From Rhodococcus erythropolis NBRC 15567 (GTDB taxonomy: Bacteria; Actinomycetota; Actinomycetes; Mycobacteriales; Mycobacteriaceae), in NCBI RefSeq assembly GCF_001552595.1, contig NZ_BCRM01000018.1, positions 1 through 64,000 on the forward strand: a DNA stretch of 64,000 bases, given 5' to 3'. Below the pieces are notes generated by a model. That model was not told the DNA's origin, did no database searches, and saw only the letters and a list, made by a program, of their open reading frames with translations. Below are positions 35,234-44,646 of the stretch, piece by piece. The position numbers and the translations under genes were made by a program. Each line of letters begins with the position of its first letter. Within the stretch, counting starts at the first letter, position 1.

Positions 35234-36068
35234 GAGCAGAGGCCGCCGGATTCTTGCCGCCCGACGAACGCCAGACCAATTCCAGCCGAGATCGTGCTTC
35301 CGGTTCGAGATCGATCCGATGCAACTCCCCCACTGTCGACTCCGGAAGCACGGCCATTCCCAGCCCCTGCGCTGCCAATGAAACGATGATGCCGAGGTTG
35401 CTTGCCTCGAGCGCAACCGTCGGCTTGGTGCCGGCGGCGGCGCACGCGAAGTCCAGACACGTTCTGATGCCGGTTCCCTCCGGCAGACAGATGACCGATT
35501 GCGTCGCGAGTTCGGCAAACGGCAGAGACGACACCTCGGCCAGCGGATGATCGGCCGCCACTCCGGCCACCAGTCGTTCGTCGGTGATCACCCTCGATTC
35601 GAGCCCTTCCGGCAGCTCGCCCGCCACCCCGATGACGGCTATGTCGAAGGTTCCGTCCAACACTCCGGCAAGCAAACTGCGCGAATCGTCCTCGGCCAGC
35701 GAAATGTCCAGTCCGGGGTGTTTGTTGTGCAACCGACTGAGCAGATCTGTGAGGTCGGCGGAAGCGCAGGCGGTGACCATCCCGACCGAAACGGAACCCC
35801 GAACCAGTCCGTTCAAGGCATCGACAGCGTCGCGGGTGCTCTGAACGGAAGCAAGTGCAGCGTAGGCGTGCGGGAGGACAGCTCGCCCGGCGTCGGTCAG
35901 ACAAACGGTCCGACCACTACGATCGAGCAATTCCTGCCCCAACTCACGTTCGAGCCGTTTGACCTGGGCACTCACACCCGGTTGGGCTACGTGAAGCCGC
36001 TCGGCGGCGCGAGTGAAGTTGGCTTCCTCCACTACCGTGACAAAGTATTCGAGCTGCCGAAGTTCCAT
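35199..36068 (-). CDS. LysR-family transcriptional regulator
   Basis: The 289-residue protein begins MELRQLEYFVTVVEEANFTR, the canonical LysR HTH, with RLHVAQPGVSAQVKRLERE as the recognition part. A periplasmic-binding-like effector domain follows. LysR proteins usually control a divergent gene: here the divergent gene is a 119-residue SnoaL-like protein, 70 bp away. A CTAG-containing dyad lies in that gap. It is convergent with the tocopherol-cyclase-like gene, overlapping by 35 bp. Confidence 0.9.
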   Translation of the reverse strand: MELRQLEYFVTVVEEANFTRAAERLHVAQPGVSAQVKRLERELGQELLDRSGRTVCLTDAGRAVLPHAYAALASVQSTRDAVDALNGLVRGSVSVGMVTACASADLTDLLSRLHNKHPGLDISLAEDDSRSLLAGVLDGTFDIAVIGVAGELPEGLESRVITDERLVAGVAADHPLAEVSSLPFAELATQSVICLPEGTGIRTCLDFACAAAGTKPTVALEASNLGIIVSLAAQGLGMAVLPESTVGELHRIDLEPEARSRLELVWRSSGGKNPAASALIDLARAVPAE

Positions 36069-36077
36069 AACTGCTAA

Positions 36078-36103
36078 TTCTAGCTGCGAGACAAACTAGA
36101 TCT
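36078..36103. promoter_or_regulatory. Possible LysR-type dyad in divergent gap
   Basis: Imperfect inverted repeat with CTAG cores (ATTCTAG and CTAGATC, separated by about 12 nt) in the 70-bp gap between the LysR gene and the SnoaL-like gene. The T-N11-A-like spacing is typical of LysR sites. Evidence is weak. Confidence 0.35.
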
Positions 36104-36138
36104 TGGACTTATCGCCGGTGTGGTAGAACGATGGAAGC

Positions 36139-36498
36139 ATGACAACAACAGATGACGTTCAGAAGGCCGGAACCCCGGAAGACATCGCAAAGCTTTTTGT
36201 GCAGTTCGCCAACGCTGGTGACGCAGACGCCGTCGCCGCACTCTACGAGGAGGATGCGGTGATGGCCTTCCCGCCCGGATCCCTCACCGTGGGTCGCCAA
36301 GCCATCCGCGAGGTGATCTCTCAGATGCTGGCAGCTGCACCGAGATTCACCGTCGAGGAATCTCTTCCGACGGTGATCAGCGGCGACCTCGCCATGACCT
36401 CGACCAAACCTTCCGACGGAACCGGCGGGCGCACGCAGGTCGCGCGCCGCCAGTCCGACGGATCATGGTTGCGAGTCTTGGATCGACCGGAACTCTGA
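36139..36498 (+). CDS. SnoaL-like/NTF2-fold small protein
   Basis: The 119-residue protein has an NTF2-like fold: EDIAKLFVQFANAGDADAVA, VAALYEEDAVMAFPPGS, GRQAIREVISQML, and a C-terminal ending QVARRQSDGSWLRVLDRPEL. This family includes polyketide cyclases (SnoaL), SgcJ-type proteins and ketosteroid isomerases; no clear catalytic set is identified. It is divergent from LysR and probably its target. A role in a small-molecule cyclisation or isomerisation is speculative. Confidence 0.75.
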   Translation: MTTTDDVQKAGTPEDIAKLFVQFANAGDADAVAALYEEDAVMAFPPGSLTVGRQAIREVISQMLAAAPRFTVEESLPTVISGDLAMTSTKPSDGTGGRTQVARRQSDGSWLRVLDRPEL

Positions 36499-36513
36499 CT
36501 ACCCTCTTCGCAG

Positions 36514-37785
36514 TCAGACGGCCGACGCGCGACGCATGGCCGCAGCGGGATCAGCAAACAGTGAACTCAGTGACACGACCGTGGAAGCGTATTCCTGGAC
36601 CCGATTACCGAAACCGGTAATTCGAATGTCCTTACGCTCCAACGAGGATGCCGTCGAGAAAGCCTCGGCGACATGGGGCACTCCGGCGGGATAGTCGGTG
36701 AATGCCTGACCACCCAGAATCACACGATCCGGGTTGAACAGGTCACGCAGCATTGCCACCGTCCGGCCGAGGACGCGTGCTCGATCAACCAGAAGTTCGT
36801 GTGCCGGAATGGAACCCGACGACGCAGCCCGGTAGACGTCCGCGATCGTGACACGCTCACTGCCCTGGATCACTGCGCCCGAAGACAAAGCCTGCGCGAC
36901 TACGGCGCGGTCACTGATCGTTGCTTCAAGGCAACCCACGGCGCCGCAGGTGCACCGTGCGGACGAACCCGTCGGAAGGTGCGCGATCGAACCGGGTCCG
37001 CTGGACGGCGTGTGTACTCGACCTTCGAAAGTGATTGCGATACCGGCAGTTTCACGGGCGTAGAAGTACAGCCCGGTAGTACCCGGCGTCGGGGCTTCGG
37101 CACGGTCGGTGCTGAGCAGTAGTTCCGACGCAGCCATCGCCTCGACGTGGGCGGCGACTGAGACGGGGAGATCCAAGCCGGCTCCGATGATGGATCCGAC
37201 TTTGGCGCCCTTCCACCCCAGGCGCGGGTGATCGACTACTCCGGTCGCCGAATCGACGCGACCGCCGATGGCCACGCCGACGGCGAGTGGACGACGCTTG
37301 TGCCACCGTGAGGCAAACGATTTGGCCGAGCGCGCAATGGTGGCAAGCGCGACAGCAGAATTGGTGGCGGGAGTCGGAATCTCGACGGCGCCGAGCACCT
37401 TGCCACGAATGTCGCTGGCGATGATGCTGGTGACGACGGCACCGATATGAATGCCCACGGTCAAGTACGGCTCGTGGTTGACCTCGAACGGAACCCGCGG
37501 ACGCCCGATGGCGCCGGAGGCTGTCAAGTCTGCGCGTTCGCGCAGGATCCCGAGGTCCAGCAGGCTCGTGACCTGCCGGTTCACGGTGGCAATACTCAGT
37601 CCGGACGCTTTCGCCGCGGTATCGCGAGAGAGCGGCCCGCGGGATCGAGCAATGCGCAACACCGTCGCGGACGGTCCGTCGGCAATGCGCAGTTCGGGCA
37701 CGACGATCTGGGTACGGGTCCGCGTTCCCGAGAGCGCGGTTCGCGATCGGATGTTCGGAATGGCGGAGATGGTGGGTGTCGACAT
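36514..37785 (-). CDS. ROK-family transcriptional regulator
   Basis: The 423-residue protein has an N-terminal HTH ([20 protein letters not shown]), a ROK fold with [13 protein letters not shown], and the zinc motif [11 protein letters not shown]. The typical ROK catalytic Asp segment is replaced: [14 protein letters not shown] lacks the Asp of NDANAAA. It should therefore be a regulator that senses, rather than phosphorylates, a sugar-like ligand. The mycobacterial counterpart is recalled as Rv0485. The ATG at 37785 has AAGGGA upstream. It is divergent from the TauD-sulfatase operon with a 342-bp gap. Confidence 0.85.
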   Translation of the reverse strand: MSTPTISAIPNIRSRTALSGTRTRTQIVVPELRIADGPSATVLRIARSRGPLSRDTAAKASGLSIATVNRQVTSLLDLGILRERADLTASGAIGRPRVPFEVNHEPYLTVGIHIGAVVTSIIASDIRGKVLGAVEIPTPATNSAVALATIARSAKSFASRWHKRRPLAVGVAIGGRVDSATGVVDHPRLGWKGAKVGSIIGAGLDLPVSVAAHVEAMAASELLLSTDRAEAPTPGTTGLYFYARETAGIAITFEGRVHTPSSGPGSIAHLPTGSSARCTCGAVGCLEATISDRAVVAQALSSGAVIQGSERVTIADVYRAASSGSIPAHELLVDRARVLGRTVAMLRDLFNPDRVILGGQAFTDYPAGVPHVAEAFSTASSLERKDIRITGFGNRVQEYASTVVSLSSLFADPAAAMRRASAV

Positions 37786-38127
37786 GGCTGTCCCTTGCAG
37801 AAGGAGGAGAAGGCGCATATCTCTGTCGACCGCGAAATCAGCTTTTGCGCTGGTCAAGCGAAGAGAAAGACAGGAAAGGCGCAGAAATTAGCTGCAGAAA
37901 GAACGGCGGCGACAACACAGCTCTCGCGCCAAGGGCAGACGCGAACCAAGCGCAGCGGTCACATAGGTGACCCGCAAAGCGGCAGGCTGGTCGGTCGACA
38001 TGGCTCCAAAAGTAGCAGCTTCACCGAGATTCACAAATCAGGTGCGGTAACGATCACACTGACCACAACCCTGTCGAGGCGGATTCTCGCGTGTTTGGGT
38101 GGGTGCACTCCCCACGAAAGGTGCACC
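37786..38127. promoter_or_regulatory. 342-bp divergent gap between ROK and TauD genes
   Basis: Contains no convincing gene. A perfect inverted repeat GGTCAC-ATAG-GTGACC lies at 37957-37972. GGTGCAC occurs at about 38102-38108 and again at 38120-38126 just before the TauD ATG. The stretch is A-rich (37850-37920). These elements could be operators of ROK or of a sulfur regulator, but their owners cannot be identified. Confidence 0.45.
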
Positions 38128-39123
38128 ATGTCTACAGCTTTCGCCAAGCCGACCCTCACGGACGCGGCATCAACGAACGGGGCGGCTGCCGGCGCCGCTC
38201 GCGGCACTGTCACCCCCCTCGGCGCGCATATCGGCGCCCGAATCGACGGAATCACTCTCGGCGAGCACCTCGATCCGGCGACGATCTCACTCATCCGACA
38301 GGCGCTTCTCGAACACAAGGTGATCTTCTTCCGCGGACAGAACCACCTCGACAACGATTCGCAGTACGAGTTCGCCCAGCTGTTGGGCACCCCGACCACT
38401 GCCCACCCCACGGTGAAGTCGCACGGCGCAAAAGTTCTGCCCATCGATTCGGACCTGGGCAAGGCCAACAGTTGGCACACCGACGTCACCTTCGTCGATC
38501 GCATCCCCAAGGCTTCGATCCTGCGCGCGGTGCAGCTACCCGAATACGGCGGTTCCACGACGTGGGCGTCAGGGGTAGCCGCGTACAACGGACTGCCGGA
38601 TCCACTCAAGGCGCTCGCGGAGAACCTCTGGGCTCGCCACACGAACGTCTACGATTACGCGGCCACCAGCGCCGAGCGTCTCACCGAAGATCGCACGTCC
38701 GCCTACCGCGAGGAGTTCCAGTCAACGTATTTCGAGACGGAGCACCCCGTGGTGCGTGTCCACCCCGAAACCGGAGAACGCACGCTCGTCCTCGGACATT
38801 TTGTCAAGAACTTCGTCGGGTTGAGCACCGAACAGTCGAACGGTGTGTTCAAGCTCTTGCAGGATCACGCCATCAAGCTCGAGTACACGACGCGCTGGAA
38901 CTGGGAAGCGGGTGACGTCGCGATCTGGGACAACCGGGCCACCCAGCATTACGCGATCGCAGACTACGACAACCAGTACCGGCGTCTGGAGCGCATCACA
39001 CTTGCCGGCGACATCCCGGTCAACATCCATGGGGAACGAAGCCGCAGTATCGCCGGCGACGCTTCCGAGTATTCGGTTATCGAAGGTGCAGTTGCGGCAG
39101 AAGGTGCCTCGAACAACTCATGA
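38128..39123 (+). CDS. TauD/TfdA-family Fe(II)/2-oxoglutarate dioxygenase (alkylsulfatase-like)
   Basis: The 331-residue protein carries the facial triad residues His117-x-Asp119 (NSWHTDVTF) and the distal His274 ([10 protein letters not shown]), with Arg residues near 285-289 (YRRLERI) for 2-oxoglutarate binding. Such enzymes hydroxylate sulfonates or alkyl sulfates and release sulfite or sulfate. The ATGA overlap with the following arylsulfatase indicates a sulfate-ester/sulfonate scavenging operon. A mycobacterial relative, Rv3406, is an alkyl sulfatase of this type (recalled). Confidence 0.9.
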   Translation: MSTAFAKPTLTDAASTNGAAAGAARGTVTPLGAHIGARIDGITLGEHLDPATISLIRQALLEHKVIFFRGQNHLDNDSQYEFAQLLGTPTTAHPTVKSHGAKVLPIDSDLGKANSWHTDVTFVDRIPKASILRAVQLPEYGGSTTWASGVAAYNGLPDPLKALAENLWARHTNVYDYAATSAERLTEDRTSAYREEFQSTYFETEHPVVRVHPETGERTLVLGHFVKNFVGLSTEQSNGVFKLLQDHAIKLEYTTRWNWEAGDVAIWDNRATQHYAIADYDNQYRRLERITLAGDIPVNIHGERSRSIAGDASEYSVIEGAVAAEGASNNS

Positions 39124-41441
39124 CTCACGCAGATTCCGCCCTTCCGCCGCACGCGCGCGGTTACGAAGGCTTCGAGGGTCGAATCGGCCGAACCGCAGCC
39201 GATTCGACCCCGGCGTGGCCCACAGCCACGACCCCGGCTCTCGGATCACCCAACATCGTCGTGGTTCTGATCGACGACATGGGATACAGCGACATCGGAC
39301 CGTTCGGCTCCGAGATCGAGACTCCCACCCTCGACCGCCTTGCCTCGCAGGGCATTCGAATGACCAACTATCACACGACGCCCCTCTGCTCGCCGTCGCG
39401 CGCCGCGCTTCTCACCGGCCTCAATCCGCACCGCGCCGGGTACGGATTTGTCGCCAACGCCGATCCGGGATACCCCGGACTGCGTCTGGAATTGGCCGAC
39501 GACGTCCAGACACTCCCCGAAATCCTCCGCGGCGCGGGCTATGCGACCTATGCGGTGGGCAAGTGGCATCTCGTGCGCGACGCAAACCTCGCCCCGGGAC
39601 GAAGTCGTGACTCCTGGCCGACACAGCGTGGATTCGATCGCTACTACGGCTCACTCGAAGGACTCAACTCCTTCTACTACCCCAATCAACTGATCTCCGA
39701 CAATTCTGTGGTCGACGTCGACGAGTATCCCGAGGGCTACTACCTCACCGACGATCTGACCGACAAGGCTGTCGGGTACATCAAGGACCTTCGCGCCCAC
39801 GATCAGGACAAGCCGTTCTTTCTCTACTTCGCACACGTCGCCATGCACGGACCCTTACAGGCCAAACCCGCCGATCAGGCGAAATACCGCGGTCGCTACG
39901 ACGAGGGCTGGGATCGAATCCGCGAGTCGCGGTTCGCCTCTCAGCTACTGCAGGGACTCTTTCCGGAGGGGACACGACAGGCACCGCGTAACTCCGAACC
40001 CGGGTTCGACGTGCCCGAATGGGATTCGCTCACGCCGGAGGTGCAGTCTCGGTTCGCCCGCTACATGGAGGTGTACGCGGCGATGGTCGACTCGATCGAT
40101 CAGAGCGTCGGACGCATCGTCGACACCCTGGACGAACTGGGCGAACTCGACAACACGATCATCGTCTTCACCTCGGACAACGGCGGCACCGCCGAGGGCG
40201 GTTCGGACGGGACTCGAAGCTACTTCGCGCAGTTCGCACATATTCAGGATCCGGACTGGGTGGGCGATGTCCCACACGACGAATCCCTCATCGGCGGACC
40301 TGAATTGGGCGTGCACTATCCACGTGGATGGGGGCAGACGTCCAACACCCCCTTCCGGTTCTACAAAGGGCAATCCTTTGCCGGTGGGATCCGTGTTCCC
40401 TTCCTCCTGTCCTGGCCCGCGGGATTGAAACCCGAAGCGGGCGACAACGGGATCCGCGACCAGTTCGCGTATGTCACCGACCTGACGCCGACGCTTCTCG
40501 AACTGGCCGGAATCGAAACCCCCACCGTGCGAAACGGGCTGCCTGTCAAGGAGTTCGACGGCGCGTCGAGCGCGCCGGTTCTGCGTTCACCCACCGCTCC
40601 GAGTACCCACACCGAGCAGTACACCGAGGTGACCGGAATCCGCGGCTACTACAAGGACGGATGGAAACTGCTGGCGCTCGCTCCAGCTGACATCGACAAA
40701 CCGCACTGGCAATTGTTCGACGTCCGAGCCGACCCGACCGAGCTCGACGACCTCGCATCACGGTTTCCCGACAAGGTTCGCGAACTCGCCGAGGCCTGGG
40801 ACCACTCGGCGTGGGCGAACACCGTGTTTCCTCTACTGGGCAATACCGTCGGCGCGGTTCGCCGTCCGGAGGAGGAGGCACTCTCACGCCCGGTGCGACT
40901 ACTTGCGGGAACGCCCCCACTGGAGCGCTACCGCTCATCCAAACTGATCGGGTTCCGTGACTTCGACATCACGATCGAACTCGACGGTTACCGCGAAGGC
41001 GACGCCGGCGTCCTTGTCGCCCATGGGGATCCACAAGGTGGATATCTTCTCTACGTCGAGGACGGCAACCTGCATCTCGGATACAACGCCTTCGGTTCCT
41101 ACTCCGTGGTCGATGCGGGGCCATTGCCGGTCGTCACCAGGCAAATCGACGTGTCCGTGGCGGTGTTACCGCGGTTGCGTTGGGATCTCCACGTCAGCGT
41201 CGACGGCATTCACGCGGGCCAACTGCTCGGGCAAGTACAACTGGTCGGGATGGCGCCGTGGACCGGCATCTCGGTCGGGGTCGACGCCAGAGGACCTGTG
41301 TCGTGGGAAGTACGACGACGCCACGGACCATTCCGGTACAGCGGCGCGCTGCGCGCCGTCACCTACACCCCTGGCCCGGTCAAGGTACCGCGTCGTCACA
41401 TCGAATCCATCGAACGGGAGGCAGAGTATGCCGCCGACTAG
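39120..41441 (+). CDS. Arylsulfatase (formylglycine sulfatase)
   Basis: The 773-residue sulfatase has the formylglycine signature Cys90-Ser-Pro-Ser-Arg94 ([13 protein letters not shown]), metal-binding Asp52 and Asp53 ([10 protein letters not shown]), and later FVTSDNGGT-like residues ([15 protein letters not shown]). A long C-terminal domain follows, similar to large actinobacterial arylsulfatases (AtsA-like). It hydrolyses sulfate esters to free sulfate. The ATG overlaps the dioxygenase stop by 4 bp. No export signal is seen, so it probably acts in the cytosol after uptake. A maturing formylglycine-generating enzyme is not encoded in this window. Confidence 0.92.
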   Translation: MTHADSALPPHARGYEGFEGRIGRTAADSTPAWPTATTPALGSPNIVVVLIDDMGYSDIGPFGSEIETPTLDRLASQGIRMTNYHTTPLCSPSRAALLTGLNPHRAGYGFVANADPGYPGLRLELADDVQTLPEILRGAGYATYAVGKWHLVRDANLAPGRSRDSWPTQRGFDRYYGSLEGLNSFYYPNQLISDNSVVDVDEYPEGYYLTDDLTDKAVGYIKDLRAHDQDKPFFLYFAHVAMHGPLQAKPADQAKYRGRYDEGWDRIRESRFASQLLQGLFPEGTRQAPRNSEPGFDVPEWDSLTPEVQSRFARYMEVYAAMVDSIDQSVGRIVDTLDELGELDNTIIVFTSDNGGTAEGGSDGTRSYFAQFAHIQDPDWVGDVPHDESLIGGPELGVHYPRGWGQTSNTPFRFYKGQSFAGGIRVPFLLSWPAGLKPEAGDNGIRDQFAYVTDLTPTLLELAGIETPTVRNGLPVKEFDGASSAPVLRSPTAPSTHTEQYTEVTGIRGYYKDGWKLLALAPADIDKPHWQLFDVRADPTELDDLASRFPDKVRELAEAWDHSAWANTVFPLLGNTVGAVRRPEEEALSRPVRLLAGTPPLERYRSSKLIGFRDFDITIELDGYREGDAGVLVAHGDPQGGYLLYVEDGNLHLGYNAFGSYSVVDAGPLPVVTRQIDVSVAVLPRLRWDLHVSVDGIHAGQLLGQVQLVGMAPWTGISVGVDARGPVSWEVRRRHGPFRYSGALRAVTYTPGPVKVPRRHIESIEREAEYAAD

Positions 41442-41456
41442 CCCTACGATTGCATC

Positions 41457-42206
41457 ATGACCATTTCTTCCGATGCCCGCATCGCCGTAGTCACCGGAGC
41501 CAGCTCCGGAATCGGTGAGGCCACCGCCCGCACCCTGGCAGCTCAGGGATTCCACGTCGTGATCGGTGCTCGCCGCGTCGATCGTCTCGAGAAGATCGCC
41601 GAGGAGATCGGTGGTACCGCTCTCGAACTCGACGTCACCGACGAGGATTCCGTCGACGCGTTCGCGGCCGTGGTCCCCCGTGTCGACGTGTTGGTCAACA
41701 ACGCGGGTGGTGCAAAGGGTCTGGCAACAGTCCTGGACGCCGATCTGGACGACTGGCGGTGGATGTGGGAGACCAATGTCCTGGGCACGTTGCGTGTGAC
41801 GAAGGCACTGCTGCCCAAGCTGATCGATTCGGGTGACGGTCTGGTCGTGACCATCACCTCGGTGGCCGCGCTGGAGGCATACGACAACGGCTCGGGCTAC
41901 ACCACCGCCAAACACGCTCAAGCCGTCCTTCATCGGACATTGCGCGGTGAACTGTTGGGTAAGCCCGTTCGACTGACCGAAATCGCGCCGGGAGCCGTCG
42001 AGACGGAGTTCTCACTCGTCCGGTTCGAGGGCGATCAGGACAAGGCCGACAAGGTGTACGAGGGAATCACACCGTTGGTAGCGCAGGACATCGCCGAGAT
42101 CATCGGGTTTGTCGCGTCCCGGCCGTCACACGTGAACCTCGATCAGATCATCGTCAAGCCGCGGGATCAGGCAAGCCCCGGTCGGTTCCATCGCACCACC
42201 AGCTAG
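41457..42206 (+). CDS. Short-chain dehydrogenase/reductase
   Basis: The 249-residue protein shows the SDR pattern: AVVTGASSGIGEATARTLA (coenzyme site), NNAGG, and the YTTAKHAQ catalytic Tyr-x-x-x-Lys. It resembles serine/3-hydroxyacid-type dehydrogenases; substrate unknown. The ATG is preceded by TACGAT 6 bp upstream, hinting at a leaderless promoter, though no good -35 is seen. Only 15 bp separates it from the sulfatase stop, so read-through is also possible. Syntenic with recalled Rv0484c. Confidence 0.88.
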   Translation: MTISSDARIAVVTGASSGIGEATARTLAAQGFHVVIGARRVDRLEKIAEEIGGTALELDVTDEDSVDAFAAVVPRVDVLVNNAGGAKGLATVLDADLDDWRWMWETNVLGTLRVTKALLPKLIDSGDGLVVTITSVAALEAYDNGSGYTTAKHAQAVLHRTLRGELLGKPVRLTEIAPGAVETEFSLVRFEGDQDKADKVYEGITPLVAQDIAEIIGFVASRPSHVNLDQIIVKPRDQASPGRFHRTTS

Positions 42207-42225
42207 TTCGAATCGCACCGAACAG

Positions 42226-42987
42226 CTAGAGCCTCGGGCGAATCGACTGACGGAGGACGGAGTCGAGATTGCGTGCAATCTCGGCCTCCGTCACTTCCGC
42301 GGAAGCGCCGCGGGCACTCACGGTTTCACCCGCGGTGATGATGTACCGACCGTCGCCGGCATAGTCGTACCAGTGGAATGTTATTCCGTCGTCTGTCGGC
42401 CTGCTGTCGACGGCTCCTCCCGGGTATGCGGTGACTTCACCGATCGAGGTCCGCTCTCGGCCGAAGAATCTGCTCACTTCCTCGCTCCCGCGCGCACCGG
42501 CTGCGCTGCTCAGAAAGCTCTGCCTCCCGGCAGTTTTCGGCCTTTCGATGTTCAGGCCACGCTCCGATCCAGCGGGGCAGGTCGGCAGGTGATCGACGAG
42601 CATCCGCGGAATTGCCGATGGGCGTGCCACGGTGAAAACCACGTCGGAGCCACAGTCGACAGTCCTGCCGGGCAGTTGAGTCAGGAGCACACCCAGGTCG
42701 CCGGCAACAACACCGTGCAATCGCGTCACCGTACTCATCTTCTGCCCATGGAAACCGGAAACCTCCACACGAGCATCAGGATTCGCAAGAGCACCGAGAA
42801 CGTGATGCAGCCGATCGTCGAGCACGGCAGACAGGTGCGCTCCCGCTCGACGTCGCGCCGCTGTCAACTCGATCATGGTGTCGGCCGCCGGACGAAACCG
42901 CAGCGGGTACGGGAGTCGGTCACGTCCGACCGCTTCCCAGAGAATCTGGAATTCGAGGCCGGTGAACTGCCATTGCATGGTGGTCAT
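42226..42987 (-). CDS. EspG-family type VII secretion chaperone
   Basis: The 253-residue protein starts with WQFTGLEFQILWEAVGRD and LPYPLRFRP, the typical ESX-associated EspG N-terminus, and has the later tail segments VDSRPTDDGITFHWYDYAGD and YIITAGETVSARG. EspG proteins hold PPE-type substrates in a secretion-competent state in mycobacteria. Here it overlaps by 4 bp (ATGA) the gene for a PPE-like protein, which fits the chaperone/substrate pairing. No ESX core genes (eccABCDE, esxAB) are in the window, so the pair is an orphan. Confidence 0.8.
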   Translation of the reverse strand: MTTMQWQFTGLEFQILWEAVGRDRLPYPLRFRPAADTMIELTAARRRAGAHLSAVLDDRLHHVLGALANPDARVEVSGFHGQKMSTVTRLHGVVAGDLGVLLTQLPGRTVDCGSDVVFTVARPSAIPRMLVDHLPTCPAGSERGLNIERPKTAGRQSFLSSAAGARGSEEVSRFFGRERTSIGEVTAYPGGAVDSRPTDDGITFHWYDYAGDGRYIITAGETVSARGASAEVTEAEIARNLDSVLRQSIRPRL

Positions 42988-44519
42988 TCGCCCAGTACCG
43001 CCGGGGAGACCATGGGTAGGTCGCCGATCAGGGCGTTACCGTTCTCGACGGTGACGAGGTAGCCGGGGGTGTCGTGAACGTTGTCTTCGTCTTGCCCTTG
43101 CCCTCGTCCCGGTGCCATGCCGCCGACGCCACCCATCGCGCCCCGACCGCTCTGCGCGCCCGTCGCCGAAGTACCGCCAGTTCCGTTGACTCCCCCACGT
43201 CCGCCACCGGCGAGGCCACCGCCGCCGCCAGGGCCGCCAGGTCCGAGGGCTCCACCTGGCCCGAAGCCGCCGGTACCGATTCCACCGGCAGAACCTCCAC
43301 CCGAACCGCTACCCACCAGGCCTGACGGCACGCCGGAACCGAGCTGAGCACCATTCGGAGTTGCACGGGCAAGGCCATCCGGCGCTGCACCGGCGGACAG
43401 TGGACCGGCATGTGCCGCGGTGGTCCCGGCCGGGCCGGAATCGTTTGCGGACCGGGCGGCGTCGGCACCGGAATTCCCTTGGGTGTCAACACCACTACGG
43501 TTGTCACCATTTCCGGAATTGGGGCCTAAAGGGTTCTGACCGGAACCGTCTCCGGCCGGATTTGCACCGCCGGAGTTTCCACCGTCCACTCCTCCACCAA
43601 CTCCGCCACCCGACGCCGATGGCGCGCCGAGCCCGTTCCCCGTTCCCGAGGCCATACCTCCGCCGGAACCACCACCACCGAATGCGCCGCCACTTCCAGC
43701 CCCGCCACTTCCAGCCCCGCCACTGCCGGTGACCGGATTGAAAGCGGCCGGGAGGATCGGCACCTGGTCGTCCGCACGCTTCATGTACGGCAGATACACG
43801 TCCTTCATCACCTGGCGCGCTTGACGTTCGGCTTCTTCCGCTTCGTATTGGGCCTGCTTCCACGTAGCCCCGGGAACCAGGCTGAGAAACCTCTCGACCG
43901 TCGAGGCGCCGTCGGGTGCCGGAATCGAGCGTTTGGCCTCGTCGAGTGCGATCTTCGCCTCCTCGATCTTGTTCGAGATCAGATCGACCCGCACCTTCAG
44001 CTCACCCGCAACAGCCGAGTAGGCCAGCACTGCTTCCAACGCAGCCGAGCCGCCGCGCCCCTGCCAGCCTTCGGTGATTGCACCGTTCACATCGTTCTGG
44101 AACTTCCCGATGCCAGATTCCACCCGGCCGGCAATTGCCTTCCAGGCCTCACCGATTGCACTCAGGGTTGCCGGATTCATCTCGTTGACGTGGTTGAAGA
44201 TTTCGGAGTGCGACATCGCATCGAAAGGATCGTCGTCCACGATTGCATGTTCGCTGTACTCGAGCGATGACGTCTGGGCGGTGAGGGCATCGCGCTCACC
44301 CCAGGCTCGTGCGCGCTCTGCATCGGCGTCGGCGGTCGCAACAGCCATCTCGTCGTCGAACGCGCCGCGGTCGTCGGTTACGGATTGCACCAGAGCAGAT
44401 GTAGCGACTGCGCTCGCGATGGGAGCGCCGACAACTGGCAACGCCGCCACGCCGGACGGGACGGCATGCGTCGCTTCGGAGATCCTGCCAAGCACATCTT
44501 CCAGAAATGGAATGCCCAC
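42984..44519 (-). CDS. PPE/WXG-like type VII secretion substrate with Gly-rich tail
   Basis: The 511-residue protein has a helical N-terminal part with a WQG turn (residues 152-154) and a YEAEE (225-229) element fitting the T7SS YxxxD/E export signal. A long Gly/Ser-rich, low-complexity region (~262-475) follows, and the tail ends HDTPGYLVTVENG...SPAVLGE. This resembles PPE/PE-like substrates, not porins. The GTG start at 44519 has AGGGGG upstream. It is followed by an EspG-like chaperone with a 4-bp overlap. Secretion is inferred, not shown. Confidence 0.75.
   Translation of the reverse strand: MGIPFLEDVLGRISEATHAVPSGVAALPVVGAPIASAVATSALVQSVTDDRGAFDDEMAVATADADAERARAWGERDALTAQTSSLEYSEHAIVDDDPFDAMSHSEIFNHVNEMNPATLSAIGEAWKAIAGRVESGIGKFQNDVNGAITEGWQGRGGSAALEAVLAYSAVAGELKVRVDLISNKIEEAKIALDEAKRSIPAPDGASTVERFLSLVPGATWKQAQYEAEEAERQARQVMKDVYLPYMKRADDQVPILPAAFNPVTGSGGAGSGGAGSGGAFGGGGSGGGMASGTGNGLGAPSASGGGVGGGVDGGNSGGANPAGDGSGQNPLGPNSGNGDNRSGVDTQGNSGADAARSANDSGPAGTTAAHAGPLSAGAAPDGLARATPNGAQLGSGVPSGLVGSGSGGGSAGGIGTGGFGPGGALGPGGPGGGGGLAGGGRGGVNGTGGTSATGAQSGRGAMGGVGGMAPGRGQGQDEDNVHDTPGYLVTVENGNALIGDLPMVSPAVLGE
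43687..43735. repeat. Gly/Ser tandem repeat in PPE-like gene
   Basis: Within the Gly-rich tail, a 15-nt unit encoding GlyAlaGlySerGly is repeated about three times (CGCCACTTCCAGCCC-type units). Slippage there would change tail length between strains. It is a coding repeat, not a mobile element. Confidence 0.75.
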
Positions 44520-44646
44520 CGCTGCCCCCTGACGTCGAAATCCCCGTCAGACTCCCCCGAGCCGACAGCGCTTACCTGTATTGACGCAAGCAACGCCCGG
44601 ATGGTTCCGCTCGTCGACGGATTTCTCGGTTCACAGCAGTAGAGAC

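Noticed and set aside
37447-38127. Upstream in-frame extension of the TauD-type gene
   Set aside because: It would run through the divergent promoter gap and the ROK gene; the family start at the 38128 ATG is far better.
37786-38127. Possible riboswitch in the TauD leader
   Set aside because: The GGTCAC-ATAG-GTGACC element is a simple palindrome; no SAM- or other riboswitch core could be matched by eye.
43074-43347. Gly/Pro-rich frames opposite the PPE-like gene
   Set aside because: Shadow of the Gly-rich coding repeat, not separate genes.
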